Source: CBDCFV01 sp963664625
GTDB lineage: Bacteria; Chloroflexota; Dehalococcoidia; Lucifugimonadales; UBA3495
DNA: 64,000 nt
Reading direction: 5' to 3'
Assembly: GCA_963664625.1 (NCBI GenBank)
Contig: OY761541.1
Location: 1,364,001-1,428,000 of the forward strand
In this document: in pieces, positions 8,261 to 17,417 of the stretch
Layout: the number at the start of each line of letters is the position of its first letter
Position numbering within the stretch: position 1 is the stretch's first letter
The notes under the pieces: model-generated
The model's input: only the letters and a program-made list of their open reading frames with translations
Databases searched by the model: none
Told to the model about the DNA's origin: nothing
Position numbers and translations under genes: made by a program

Positions 8261-8830
8261 ATGCAAATCACCACAAATCGCTTGTTGATCCGGGACTTTT
8301 CGGCTGCCGACTGGGCCGAGACCCTGGTTTACCAGCGCGATCCCCGTTACCTCCGTTTTTACCCGTGGACCGACCGCTCCGAAGCCGAGGTCAAGGGCTT
8401 CATACAAGGTTTCATAGACCAACAGACCGAGCGGCCCCGGCGTAAATTCCAGCTTGCCATCGTCCTCTCCGAAAACGGCAGGCTTATAGGCAACTGCGGG
8501 ATCCGGCGCAAAGAACACAACGAGTGGGAGGCCGACATAGGGTTCGAGTTGTCGCCGGAGTTCTGGGGCCAAGGCTTCGCCACCGAAGCCGGAAATGCCA
8601 TGATGGAGTTCGGATTCAGTGAGCTGAATCTACAACGCATTTCATCATGGTGCATCGCCGATAACACCGCTTCGGCCCGAGTCCTGGAAAAGCTGGGCAT
8701 GAGACTCGAGGGACGGTTGCGCCACAACGAATATTTCAAGGGCCGCTGGTGGGACACTCTCCTGTACGGGCTGCTCGCTGAAGAGTGGAGGAGGTCCGGC
8801 AGCCTGCAATATCCCTCTCAGTTATGTTAG
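8261..8830 (+). CDS. GNAT acetyltransferase, RimJ/RimL-like
   Basis: A 189-residue Gcn5-related N-acetyltransferase of the RimJ/RimL (Acetyltransf_3) type. It begins with MQITTNRLLIRDF, the usual first beta strand, has the acetyl-CoA-binding region ELSPEFWGQGFATEAGNAM, and then the family hallmark ISSWCIADNTASARVLEKLG followed by GRLRHNEYFKGRWWDTLLYG. Such enzymes acetylate protein N-termini, amino groups of antibiotics or small metabolites; the substrate here is unknown. The ATG at 8261 fits the domain edge, though its ribosome site is weak; a TTG at 8222 would add 13 residues with no family support. It lies alone between a hairpin and the amidohydrolase gene. Confidence 0.85.
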   Translation: MQITTNRLLIRDFSAADWAETLVYQRDPRYLRFYPWTDRSEAEVKGFIQGFIDQQTERPRRKFQLAIVLSENGRLIGNCGIRRKEHNEWEADIGFELSPEFWGQGFATEAGNAMMEFGFSELNLQRISSWCIADNTASARVLEKLGMRLEGRLRHNEYFKGRWWDTLLYGLLAEEWRRSGSLQYPSQLC

Positions 8831-8872
8831 GCTTGGGGCATCCGATGCTGAGGACGTCGTAAGGAGACTGTC

Positions 8873-10051
8873 ATGGACCTGGTCATTCGGAACGTCAGGC
8901 TAATCGATGGGACAGGCGCCGCTCCGGTACCGGCGGTGAGCCTGGAGGTATCGGGCGGGGTAATAACCTGGATTGGCGAGGAATCGGCCCGGCCAAAACG
9001 TCCGGTGCACCAGGAAGACATCAACGGGCAGGGCTTGACCCTTATCCCCGGCTTGATTGACTGCCACGAGCACTTCACGGGCGACGGCGGCATGGACGCC
9101 ATGGAACGCCTGCTGAACGACACCCACGAGGAATTTACGCTGAAAGCGGTGGGCAACTGCCGCAGGGCGTTGATGTCGGGAGTTACTTCGGCCAGGGACG
9201 TTGGGGCGCGCCACGCTATCAATATCGGCATCGCCCGCCAAGCCGCCGCCGGAGCGGTCCTGGGGCCGCGGATCATAGCATCCGGAGAGTGGTTCCAGTT
9301 CCCAGGCACTTGGCCCGCCGGTCTGACTCGCAGAACGGAAACACCCGAGGAACTGCTGGAAGGCATCCAGGACATGATCGACAAGGGCGCCGGCCTTATC
9401 AAGATAGGCGCCACCGGCTTCCGGGACGACGGCGAGCAATTCGCCAGCATGAGCCGTGAAGCTTTGGATGTCGCGGTGCGGGCGTCCCACGGAGCCGGGC
9501 TGAAGATCGCCGCCCACTGCCACGGGTTCGAAGGCACCCGCTTGGCGGTCGAAGCCGGAATCGACTCCATCGAGCACGGCACCTACGTGGACGAGCCCAC
9601 GGTGCAACTGATGGCCCAAATGGGCACCTACATGGTGCCCACCATGTCTACTTGGGATGCCAGGGCGCGTTTGGCGACACAGATGGGGTGGTCCCGCGAC
9701 CAGATGGCGGACATCTATGACAGGAAGGAAAATTCCATCGCCAGTTTCCAGCGCGCCCTGCGGGCCGGCGTTCGCATAGCCACCGGCACCGACGCCGGCG
9801 GATCACCCGCCCGCCACGGCTTTGTAGCCCGGGAGATCGAGTTGATGGTGGAAAACGGTATGACGCCGCAGACCGCGCTGGAAGCCTCCACCCGGGTCGC
9901 GGCCGACCTCCTCGGCATCCAGGACATAGCGGGCACCATCGAAGTCGGCAAGCAGGCCGACATGGTGCTTATAGACGGCGACCCGCTGTCCGACCCGGGA
10001 GCGCTCCGAAATATCTGGGCTGTGTTCCAGAGTGGCAGAAGGATTCGTTAA
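8873..10051 (+). CDS. Metal-dependent amidohydrolase (imidazolonepropionase-like)
   Basis: A 392-residue amidohydrolase-superfamily enzyme. The N-terminal composite domain (LVIRNVRLIDGTG) is followed by the first metal ligands, which should be an HxH but appear as GLIDCHEHF. Later come the expected Lys region (GLIKIGATG), His in AAHCHGFEG, His in GIDSIEHGTYV and the catalytic Asp in ATGTDAGG. The C-terminal GTIEVGKQADMVLIDGDPL returns to the beta domain. The family acts on amide or cyclic amide bonds of small molecules or dipeptides (prolidase-like members); the substrate cannot be told. AAGGAGAC precedes the ATG, and the amidase gene follows after 10 bases, so the two are very probably co-transcribed and may act in one catabolic route. 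Confidence 0.87.
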   Translation: MDLVIRNVRLIDGTGAAPVPAVSLEVSGGVITWIGEESARPKRPVHQEDINGQGLTLIPGLIDCHEHFTGDGGMDAMERLLNDTHEEFTLKAVGNCRRALMSGVTSARDVGARHAINIGIARQAAAGAVLGPRIIASGEWFQFPGTWPAGLTRRTETPEELLEGIQDMIDKGAGLIKIGATGFRDDGEQFASMSREALDVAVRASHGAGLKIAAHCHGFEGTRLAVEAGIDSIEHGTYVDEPTVQLMAQMGTYMVPTMSTWDARARLATQMGWSRDQMADIYDRKENSIASFQRALRAGVRIATGTDAGGSPARHGFVAREIELMVENGMTPQTALEASTRVAADLLGIQDIAGTIEVGKQADMVLIDGDPLSDPGALRNIWAVFQSGRRIR

Positions 10052-10061
10052 GGACCTGTCA

Positions 10062-11477
10062 ATGAACAAGCAAGACATACCCTTCCTTACAGCGGCTGCC
10101 CTTTCCAAGCTGATAGAGAGCGGCGATGTGTCGCCGGTGGAGGCGACGGAAGCCTACCTTGACCGCATCGAGCAGGTTGACGGCAAGCTGAATTCCTACA
10201 TAACCGTGTTGCGGGATGCGGCGTTGCAGGAGGCCCGTCAAGCCGAAGAGGACATACGCGGGGGACACTATCTCGGCCCGCTCCACGGCGTGCCCGTCGC
10301 CGTCAAGGACCAGTGTTATACGAAAGGAGTCCGCACCACCGGCGGGTCCACCATTCTTTGGGATTTCGTACCCGACGAGGACGCCACTGTGGTATCGGGC
10401 CTGAAAAACGCCGGAGCGGTGCTGCTGGGCAAGCTGAACCTGAGCGAGTTCGCCTTGGGCGACAGCTTCTACCATCCAGGGGGGACTCCCCGCAATCCTT
10501 GGGACCTCACCAGGAACCCAGGCATCTCCTCCAGTGGGTCGGCCGCGGCCACCGCGGCGTTCCTGTGCGCGGCTTCCTTGGGAGAGGACACCGGCGGCTC
10601 CATACGCATCCCGGCGGCTTGGAGCGGCCTTGTTGGACTGCGGCCGACGTGGGGATTGGTCAGCAGGTACGGCGTCCTTCCCGCCTGCTGGTCGATGGAC
10701 GCGGTCGGGCCCATTACCCGGACGGTTGAGGACTGCGCCATCACCTTGCAAGCAATCGCCGGGTACGACCCCAAGGACCACTATTCCCGCAACGCCCCCG
10801 TGCCCGATTACCGCGCCGCCCTCGACGGGAATATCACCAGTCTCAGGGTTGGCGTGATCAGGGAGAAAGTGTACGGCGACGACGTTGACCCGGAAGTGCG
10901 GGATGCGGTAATCGCGGCGATTGGAGCGTTGGGCGAACTGGGGACGTCGGTGGAGGAGGTATCCCTCCCCTTGATTGAAGCGGGCGGCGTGGCCTCCAAG
11001 GGACTGACCGACATGGAAGCGGCGGAGGTCCATTATGAAAACCTGAAGACCCGGCCCGGCGACTACGACCACAACTCCAGGGTCAGGCTTCTCGCCGCCA
11101 TCCTTACCCCGGCCCAGATGTACTACAAGGCGCAAAAGATTCGCGAATTGCTTCGAAGGCAGGTCCTGGAACTGCTGGAAAGCGTGGACGTGCTGGTCTT
11201 GCCTTCATCGCCCGGTCCCGCCCCCAAGATAGCCGACGCACCCGGCATCAGGAGCCAAGCAGACGCCCAGAGGGCCATATCCGGCGTCAGGAGTTTCACC
11301 GGCCCCTTCAATCTGGCAGGGGTACCGGCCATATCGGTCCCTTGCGGATTCACCTCCGATGACCTGCCGGTATCTCTCCAAATAGCCGGAAGACCCTTCG
11401 AAGACGCCACCGTAATGAAAGCGGCCCACGCCTACGAGCAGAGCGCCACCTGGCATCTGCGCAAACCGCCCATTTAA
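10062..11477 (+). CDS. Amidase (amidase-signature family, GatA-like)
   Basis: A 471-residue amidase-signature hydrolase with the Ser-cisSer-Lys triad: Lys in PVAVKDQCYTKGV, cis-Ser in NPGISSSGSAAATAAF, and nucleophile Ser in GEDTGGSIRIPAAWSG. The start at 10062 (AAGGA eight bases upstream) is preferred; an earlier in-frame start would overlap the amidohydrolase gene. Members hydrolyse amides, ureas or act as the GatA subunit of the tRNA amidotransferase. GatB and GatC are not nearby and the partner is an amidohydrolase, so a catabolic amidase is more likely than GatA. Cytoplasmic, no signal peptide. Confidence 0.87.
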   Translation: MNKQDIPFLTAAALSKLIESGDVSPVEATEAYLDRIEQVDGKLNSYITVLRDAALQEARQAEEDIRGGHYLGPLHGVPVAVKDQCYTKGVRTTGGSTILWDFVPDEDATVVSGLKNAGAVLLGKLNLSEFALGDSFYHPGGTPRNPWDLTRNPGISSSGSAAATAAFLCAASLGEDTGGSIRIPAAWSGLVGLRPTWGLVSRYGVLPACWSMDAVGPITRTVEDCAITLQAIAGYDPKDHYSRNAPVPDYRAALDGNITSLRVGVIREKVYGDDVDPEVRDAVIAAIGALGELGTSVEEVSLPLIEAGGVASKGLTDMEAAEVHYENLKTRPGDYDHNSRVRLLAAILTPAQMYYKAQKIRELLRRQVLELLESVDVLVLPSSPGPAPKIADAPGIRSQADAQRAISGVRSFTGPFNLAGVPAISVPCGFTSDDLPVSLQIAGRPFEDATVMKAAHAYEQSATWHLRKPPI

Positions 11478-11975
11478 CGGTTGCCGTTCAAGCCCCCGCG
11501 GTTTTGTCCTCGGGGGCACTGGACCCTCCAACCCCGTTCGCGGAACGGTACGTTCCGCCCCGTGAGTTCAGGCCCGCATCAGCCTGCGGGTCCGGCCGCC
11601 AACTGACCATTCCATCCCCTTTTCCAGCGTCCCGCCAGTTCTTCATATTTTTTCTCGTTATTGCGGCAATTCCGCGCACGGAAGTTCGCGGAGACCTGCG
11701 TCTCTCCGTCGTCCATAACCGATTATGTCAAAGTAGCCGGCAGTATTACATCAAGAGTTATCATATAGACGTATAGCTACGATATATCGCCGTCAATATT
11801 GAATTTACACAAGTCAATTTTTGAATACTTTAATGTAAAAAGTACTATTTATTACTAAAAGCGCCGATATATGTTCTCATTCCGGTAATAGAGTCCATCT
11901 TTCAATTGGTTATATAACGAATTACATATATAATATGATTTTATATCGTTATTTACATATATAAAAACACGTATA
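11478..11975. other. Intergenic region with hairpin and AT-rich island
   Basis: The first part has an inverted repeat GCCCCCG/CGGGGGC (about 11490-11517) just after the amidase stop, a possible terminator. From about 11740 the sequence becomes strongly AT-rich, with the palindrome GTTATATAAC at 11909-11918 and runs such as TTACATATATAATATG. No coding frame is supported. The island precedes the promoter of the peptide ABC operon and may be a binding or curved-DNA region. Confidence 0.6.
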
Positions 11976-12004
11976 TTGACAACTTTCTACACACTATATA
12001 AGAT
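11976..12004 (+). promoter_or_regulatory. Promoter of first peptide ABC operon
   Basis: TTGACA at 11976-11981 and TAAGAT at 11999-12004 with a 17-base spacer lie at the end of the AT-rich island, about 70 bases upstream of the binding-protein start. Confidence 0.5.
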
Positions 12005-12076
12005 GCGAATCCACTATCAGTAGTCCCTGAGTGTCCATTCATGGCCTTTGGGCGCCAGATTGATTGGAGGCTTGCC

Positions 12077-13963
12077 ATGTTAGTACGCAGGTGGGTGAAC
12101 CGGGCATCCTTTGTGCCGCTGATGGCTTTGTCCCTGTTGTTGATTGCGATTGCCGCCTGCGGCGGCTCAGCCCCCGCCGAGCCGGTGGTGGTCGAAAAAG
12201 AAGTGATTAAAGAAGTCGAAAAGCCGGTCGTAGTCGAAAAGGAGGTCATCAAGGAAGTCGAAAAACCGGTGGTGGTTGAAAAAGAGGTCGTCAAAGAGGT
12301 GGAGAAGGAAGTGGTTAGAGAGGTGTTGGTCACCACGTTCCCAACCCCCACCGCTATGGCCAAGGCCACGGAAGCGCCTGCGGTCGTCACAATTACCAAG
12401 GCCGGCGGTAAAATCAATATGCAGGCCTACTCTTTCCCGCCGCCAAACTGGCATCCCCACGTTACCAACACCGTCAATATCATGAACTCATCGGGTATCT
12501 ACAACGGTCTCATCGAGTACAACCCTGAGACCGAGGATGCCTACGACTTGAGGGGTGACTTGGCCACGAGGTGGGAGGTAAACGACGACGGCAGCGCTTA
12601 CACCTTCTACCTTGACGAAAGAGCAATGTGGCAGGACGGCGAGCCGGTAACCGCCGACGACGTGGTATACAGCCTTGACAGCATGGTCGACCCCGACGCC
12701 ACACCGCCCCGGGTGGTGCCGTTGCCGGCCTTGAAGCCTTACTACAAACGGCTGACTGCAAAGGCAATCGACAGGCATACCGTTGAAGTGCCAATACAAA
12801 TCCGCTTCGCACCCGACTTCATACCCACCCTGGCCCTGGACTTCAACAAGATTGTCGCCAAGCACTGGGCGGAGGCTGACGTCGACAACTCTATCCAGAA
12901 GTGGGAAAACCAGATGGGGTCCGGTCCCTTCACCCCCGGGGCGTTCAAGAAGGATGTCTCCATCGAGTTGAAGAAGAACGAGAACTACTGGAAGGAAGGC
13001 CTTCCATACATAGACGGCATGACCCACTTCAAGATGGTGGACAAGGGCACCTTGATCGCGGCCTACAAGACCGAACAGGTGCTTATGACCAACTGGGGCA
13101 TCACCCAGCTCAGCAACAAGGAGGCCGCTCAACTCGCCAGCGAAGAAGCTGACCGGCTGAGGGTCGAATACATCCAGAACTGCTGTTTCTTTTTCTTCTT
13201 TATGAACACCAGCAAGGAACCCTTCACCGACCCGAGGGTAAGGCAGGCGGTGAACCTGGCCTTGGACCGCCGCGCTCTTTACGACACTTTCGGCGCGCCC
13301 GGCATTGATACCCTCGGCCCCGCCTTGGGGTCCGGGACCTGGTTTGGCAGGACCCAGGAAGAGATAGCCGAGTTGCCCGGCTGGCGCGAGCTTAACGGCG
13401 AGAAGCACCCCGACGACATCGCCAGGGCCAAGGAACTGTTGGCCGAAGCTGGCTACCCCGATGGGTTCGACGTAGACATGATGGTGCGCCAAGTGGTGGA
13501 GTTCCCTGACCAAGCCGTAATGGAAAAGGAGGACCTGCTGAAGATCGGCATCAACGCCACCATCGGGTTGCAGGACAGCGGCACCGGCTTCAAGCGCTAT
13601 CTGGACGGCGACTGGATAATGGCGACCCAGGGCAGCGCTCACTTCCTCCCGGAGCCGGACGCCATCTTCGGCCGGACATTCATGCCGGCCGGTTCATGGG
13701 CCAGGTACGCGCGCTACAGCCCGCCGCAATGGTTCCAGGACGCCTATGTCGAGCAGGCGGGCGAGCCAGACAAAGAGAAGCGGAAGGCCATTCTCCAGAA
13801 GATGGAGGACTTCCTCATCCACGAAGACCCGGGTTGCTGCCCAATAACCTACTGGACCGCCAGGAACTGGGTGTTCAACAACAAGATCAAGGGCATCCAC
13901 CGCTCCGGCTCTCTCTGGGCTGGGTACAAGCACGAGACTACCTACTGCGACCCCAAGTGCTAA
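12077..13963 (+). CDS. Peptide/nickel-type ABC substrate-binding lipoprotein (SBP family 5), first copy
   Basis: A 628-residue lipoprotein of the DppA/OppA (SBP_bac_5) family. The ATG at 12077 has GGAGG six bases upstream, better than the in-frame ATG at 12041. The lipobox IAAC gives Cys28. A Val-Glu-Lys tether of about 45 residues follows. The binding domain includes YNPETEDAYDLRGDLATRWE, the family signature-like YTFYLDERAMWQDGEPVTAD and the second-lobe stretch DPRVRQAVNLALDRRALY. A Cys pair (QNCCFFFFF) and a late Cys pair (DPGCCPITY) are unusual. It would deliver oligopeptides or another solute to the permeases encoded just downstream. The true ligand is unknown; family 5 proteins also bind sugars, nickel and opines. 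Confidence 0.88.
   Translation: MLVRRWVNRASFVPLMALSLLLIAIAACGGSAPAEPVVVEKEVIKEVEKPVVVEKEVIKEVEKPVVVEKEVVKEVEKEVVREVLVTTFPTPTAMAKATEAPAVVTITKAGGKINMQAYSFPPPNWHPHVTNTVNIMNSSGIYNGLIEYNPETEDAYDLRGDLATRWEVNDDGSAYTFYLDERAMWQDGEPVTADDVVYSLDSMVDPDATPPRVVPLPALKPYYKRLTAKAIDRHTVEVPIQIRFAPDFIPTLALDFNKIVAKHWAEADVDNSIQKWENQMGSGPFTPGAFKKDVSIELKKNENYWKEGLPYIDGMTHFKMVDKGTLIAAYKTEQVLMTNWGITQLSNKEAAQLASEEADRLRVEYIQNCCFFFFFMNTSKEPFTDPRVRQAVNLALDRRALYDTFGAPGIDTLGPALGSGTWFGRTQEEIAELPGWRELNGEKHPDDIARAKELLAEAGYPDGFDVDMMVRQVVEFPDQAVMEKEDLLKIGINATIGLQDSGTGFKRYLDGDWIMATQGSAHFLPEPDAIFGRTFMPAGSWARYARYSPPQWFQDAYVEQAGEPDKEKRKAILQKMEDFLIHEDPGCCPITYWTARNWVFNNKIKGIHRSGSLWAGYKHETTYCDPKC
12187..12330 (+). repeat. VEKEV-coding degenerate tandem repeat
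   Basis: Imperfect in-frame repeats (unit like GTAGTCGAAAAGGAGGTCAT) encode the tether of the first family-5 binding protein. The array is close in sequence to those at 223 and 35864. Confidence 0.75.
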
Positions 13964-13990
13964 ACGGCATGTAATGGCCCTCGTCTCTTA

Positions 13991-14018
13991 ACCCCTCTCC
14001 CGTCGATGGGAGAGGGGT
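13991..14018 (+). terminator. Intercistronic hairpin between binding protein and permease genes
   Basis: An 11-bp stem ACCCCTCTCCC (13991-14001) with its complement at 14008-14018 and a six-base loop lies between the binding-protein stop and the first permease. Lacking a T run, it more likely attenuates or protects the 3' end of the binding-protein mRNA than ends transcription fully. Confidence 0.5.
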
Positions 14019-14103
14019 AACGTTGACCCTGTAAAGAACGTAGCGCCAGGGTTCTCGTTTCTCTGGCAATGGGCTAAGAAGGGGAGAGTTCAGGAGGACG
14101 CAG

Positions 14104-15063
14104 GTGCAAGCCTATATCATCAAACGGTTCTTGCTGTTCATACCCACCCTGTTGATGGCAACCCTGCTGGTCTTTATTATCCTGCGCTTGATGCCCGGCG
14201 ACCCGGCGCTGATGAAGCTGACTGGACAGACCGGGGAGGCTGACTTCACCCAGGAACAGCTTGACGCAATGCGGGCGAAGCTGGGAACGGACAGGCCGCT
14301 GTACGTCCAATACGGCACCTGGGTCTGGGGAATGCTGCAGCTGGACTTCGGCATGTCCCTGTTCTACGAAGACGACGTGTCTAAGGACCTGGCTCAAAAG
14401 GTGCCTATCACGCTGGAGCTGACCGTCCTGGCCCTCCTTCTGGCCAATGTGGTGGCCATACCCTTGGGGGTGATCTCCGCAATAAAACAGGACTCTTTAA
14501 TCGACTATATTTCCAGGATCATAACCATCTCAGGGGTAGCCTTGCCCAACTTCTGGGTGGGCATCATGATCATATTCTTCCTGGTGTTGATTTTCGACTG
14601 GATACCTCCCATAGGTTACGTGAACTTGTGGGAGGACCCGTGGACCAACCTCAAGCAACTCTTCTTCCCGGCCGTGGCGTTGGGGTTTTACAACATGGCT
14701 TTCGTCGCCCGGGTGACCCGTTCATCCATGCTGGAGGTCTACCGGGAAGACTACATCCGGACGGCGCGTTCCAAGGGCCTCCGGGAGCAGATAGTTATTC
14801 TCAGGCACGCCCTCAAGAACGCGCTTCTGCCGGTTGTAACCATCTCCGGTTACGAGTTCGGACGCCTGTTGGCAGGCACCATAGTTATCGAGAACATCTT
14901 CCTGGTTCCGGGAATGGGACTTCTGCTGATAGACAGCATTTTCCACCGCGACTACACCACGGTCCAAGCGGTCATCGTGATCACCACGGCGTCGGTGCTG
15001 GTGTTGAACCTCTTCCTGGACATTGTCTACGGTTGGTTGAACCCAAGGGTCCGCTTTACGTAG
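14104..15063 (+). CDS. Peptide-type ABC permease, DppB/OppB-like
   Basis: A 319-residue inner-membrane permease with about six transmembrane helices. The N-terminus (YIIKRFLLFIPTLLMATLLV) and the MPGDPA motif after helix 1 are hallmarks of DppB. The EAA loop that contacts the ATPase is in TARSKGLREQIVILRHALKN, and the end reads NLFLDIVYGWLNPRVRF. The start is GTG with AGGAGG seven bases upstream. It pairs with the DppC-like gene that begins about 100 bases downstream and with the upstream binding protein. No ATPase is in this operon; the OppD/OppF pair at 40-42 kb could serve it. Confidence 0.9.
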   Translation: MQAYIIKRFLLFIPTLLMATLLVFIILRLMPGDPALMKLTGQTGEADFTQEQLDAMRAKLGTDRPLYVQYGTWVWGMLQLDFGMSLFYEDDVSKDLAQKVPITLELTVLALLLANVVAIPLGVISAIKQDSLIDYISRIITISGVALPNFWVGIMIIFFLVLIFDWIPPIGYVNLWEDPWTNLKQLFFPAVALGFYNMAFVARVTRSSMLEVYREDYIRTARSKGLREQIVILRHALKNALLPVVTISGYEFGRLLAGTIVIENIFLVPGMGLLLIDSIFHRDYTTVQAVIVITTASVLVLNLFLDIVYGWLNPRVRFT

Positions 15064-15166
15064 AGACTGCGGCAATACCACAACCGGCGACCAAAAGGCA
15101 CCAAGAGCCCCGGTTAGCAGGCGCATTTAACCGGCCGGAACATACTACATTTGAGGCTGCAAAAAA

Positions 15167-16081
15167 GTGGCGCAAGAAAGTACAGGCAATGCGGTATTAA
15201 CCAGTTGGCCCACCCGTGGATTGATGACCGGAAGCGCCATCTGCCGGACTATAATCACGTTCTCCAGGCGCAAGCCCCTGGGCGGGTTCGGGGCGGCCGT
15301 CGCCTTTCTGCTTATAGTGGTTGCCATCTTTGCCCCGTTGATTGCCACCAAGAGCCCCAATGAGACCAACTCGGACTACGTTTACGCCGCTCCCGGCCCG
15401 GAGTATCTGCTGGGCGGCGACCAAGTTGGCCGCGACGTGTTCACCAGGCTCGTCTACGGCGCCAGGGTTTCCCTGTATGCGGGACTGCTCAGCGCGTTCA
15501 TCGGCGCATCAATAGGCATGGTGGTAGGGGTCGCCAGCGTCCATTTCGGTGGACTGACCGACCTCATCATTCAAAGGATCATAGATGCGCTGATGGCGTT
15601 TCCTGGCCTTATCATGGCGATCGCCATCATGGCTGCATTGGGGGCCTCCCTCAACAACGTGGTGATCGCTTTAAGCATCGCATTCTTACCTAATACGGCC
15701 CGGGTCCTCCGTGCTCAAGCCCTGGCCATAAGAGAGATGGACTACATATTGGCTGCCCGGGCGGTAGGAGCCGGCCACGGCCGCATCATATTCCGCCACA
15801 TGATCCCCAACTGCCTTGCCCTGTACATAGTGATGGTGACGGTCTTTCTGGGGATTGCTATCGTCGCCGAGGCAACGCTTAGCTTCCTGGGCGTAGGCGT
15901 TCCCCCGGACGTAGCTTCCTGGGGCGGCATGTTGCGCGGCGCGGCGCAGACCTACGTCCGGCTGGCTCCGTGGCTGGGAGTCTTCCCAGGACTGGCAATC
16001 GGCATAGTGGTGTTCGCTTGGAACCTGCTGGGCGACGCGCTGCGGGACGTTCTGGACCCCAGGCTGCGCGGGACAGGGTAA
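15167..16081 (+). CDS. Peptide-type ABC permease, DppC/OppC-like
   Basis: A 304-residue permease with an OppC_N-type first helix (GFGAAVAFLLIVVAIFAPLI), the DppC marker LLGGDQVGRDVFTRLVYGAR, an EAA loop in AARAVGAGHGRIIFRHMIPN and the ending AWNLLGDALRDVLDPRLRG. About six transmembrane segments. The GTG at 15167 has GAGG about 11 bases upstream; an in-frame ATG at 15224 is an alternative that would still keep helix 1. It is the third gene of the operon with the family-5 binding protein, and is followed convergently by the M24 gene. Confidence 0.88.
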   Translation: MAQESTGNAVLTSWPTRGLMTGSAICRTIITFSRRKPLGGFGAAVAFLLIVVAIFAPLIATKSPNETNSDYVYAAPGPEYLLGGDQVGRDVFTRLVYGARVSLYAGLLSAFIGASIGMVVGVASVHFGGLTDLIIQRIIDALMAFPGLIMAIAIMAALGASLNNVVIALSIAFLPNTARVLRAQALAIREMDYILAARAVGAGHGRIIFRHMIPNCLALYIVMVTVFLGIAIVAEATLSFLGVGVPPDVASWGGMLRGAAQTYVRLAPWLGVFPGLAIGIVVFAWNLLGDALRDVLDPRLRGTG

Positions 16082-16091
16082 GATAGGAGCC

Positions 16092-17243
16092 TCAATTCAC
16101 CACCAGCCCGGTCCCCATCTTGGTCAGTGTCTCGCACTCCCCGTCGGTGACCAGCACCGTGTCCCCCACCGCCATGGCCAGCTTGCGCTCCCAGTCGAGC
16201 AGAATCATGTGCATGAAGATAACCATGTTAGGCTGCAACACCACCGGGTTGTCCTTGTAAATCATGGGCCAGTCCATCCAGGTCGGCGGGTACAACGCTC
16301 CCAGGCTGTAGCCGCAGGCGTTGAGCCGGTGTTCGCCGAAGCCCGAGCGGTCCAGGGACTCGGCGTGGGCGGCGAAAATATCTCCGAAGGTTGATCCTGG
16401 CCGGGCGGCGTCCTTGCAGGCTTGGAGCGCATCGCAACAGGCAGCGTGCATGGCAAGCTGGTGCTCGGTAGGCTCTCCGGTCAGGATGGTCCGCATCAAG
16501 CAAGAGTGGTAATGGCGGTACGTGCCGCCGAACTCCAGTTGCAGTTGGTCGTTGTCCCCCAGCGTGCGGTAGCCGGAAAAGTTCCTCACCATCAGGGCGT
16601 TTTCACCCGATCCTATGATGAACCTCGAGGCCGGGTAGTCGCCGCCGCCCTGGAAAACCGCCGATTGCATTCCCGAAAGAATGTCCTGCTCCGGCGTACC
16701 CGCCTTGGCGAGCCGGTTTGCCGCAGCCAGGGCATCGTCGCCCAACGCCGCCGCCTTGCGAATGTATTCCAGTTCCGCGTCGCTTTTGACCAGCCTCAAG
16801 CGGCTCACCAATTCGGAGGCGTCCTCGTATTCGCACCGTCCCTCAATGGCTGCCCTGACGTACTCCCACCGCTTGCCGGTCAGGCACCACGCCTCCAGCT
16901 CTACTCCCAAGCGACGGCCGCGGCATCCCTGTTCCTCCAGGATTTGCCAAAGGTCTTGCCCCGGATTGCTGTCCGCGCTGTCAATCCAGATGCGGATGTC
17001 GTCAATCACCGAGGTCAAGCGTGCTTGGCGCAGGTCGGCGGACCTGGTCAACAGGATGAGCTTGCCGTCGGCCCCAAGGTAGAGGCATTGGAACTGGGAG
17101 TAGCCGGTGGTGTCGTACCCGGTCAGGTAATACATGCTTTCCTGCCGGAACATCAACAGGGCCGCCAACCCCGCCGATTGCAGTTCGGCCACTACTTTCT
17201 CCCTGCGGGAAGCCAGTTCTTGCTCGCTGAAATGTACTGCCAT
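16092..17243 (-). CDS. M24 (creatinase/Xaa-Pro peptidase fold) hydrolase lacking canonical metal ligands
   Basis: A 383-residue protein with a creatinase N-domain (ESMYYLTGYDTTGYSQFQCL) and a pita-bread C-domain. The start at 17243 has GAGGGAG seven bases upstream; a much longer upstream extension is not supported. Canonical M24 metalloenzymes use Asp, Asp, His, Glu, Glu. Here the Asp region reads LEFGGTYRHYHSCLMRT and the last Glu region reads AVGDTVLVTDG, so several ligands are missing. The segment ACGYSLGALYPPTWMDWP is like that of the ectoine hydrolase (DoeA) and related non-metal clade. A hydrolase of an amide such as N-acetyl-diaminobutyrate/ectoine or creatine is possible; peptidase activity is doubtful. 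The DoeA link is inference. Confidence 0.7.
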   Translation of the reverse strand: MAVHFSEQELASRREKVVAELQSAGLAALLMFRQESMYYLTGYDTTGYSQFQCLYLGADGKLILLTRSADLRQARLTSVIDDIRIWIDSADSNPGQDLWQILEEQGCRGRRLGVELEAWCLTGKRWEYVRAAIEGRCEYEDASELVSRLRLVKSDAELEYIRKAAALGDDALAAANRLAKAGTPEQDILSGMQSAVFQGGGDYPASRFIIGSGENALMVRNFSGYRTLGDNDQLQLEFGGTYRHYHSCLMRTILTGEPTEHQLAMHAACCDALQACKDAARPGSTFGDIFAAHAESLDRSGFGEHRLNACGYSLGALYPPTWMDWPMIYKDNPVVLQPNMVIFMHMILLDWERKLAMAVGDTVLVTDGECETLTKMGTGLVVN

Positions 17244-17417
17244 TTCGCTCCCTCTTCTTACGGTTCCAATTACTGATCGGGTTTTGGTCCCAGTGATGCG
17301 ATTCGTTAATTCTAACACCGCAGGATGACAACCCTGCCATGCGGCTTGCGGGCCTTGTATAATCCGGTGAGACATATCCCCGCAATCAAGACCGCAAGCA
17401 AAAACCGGAGGTGTCGT

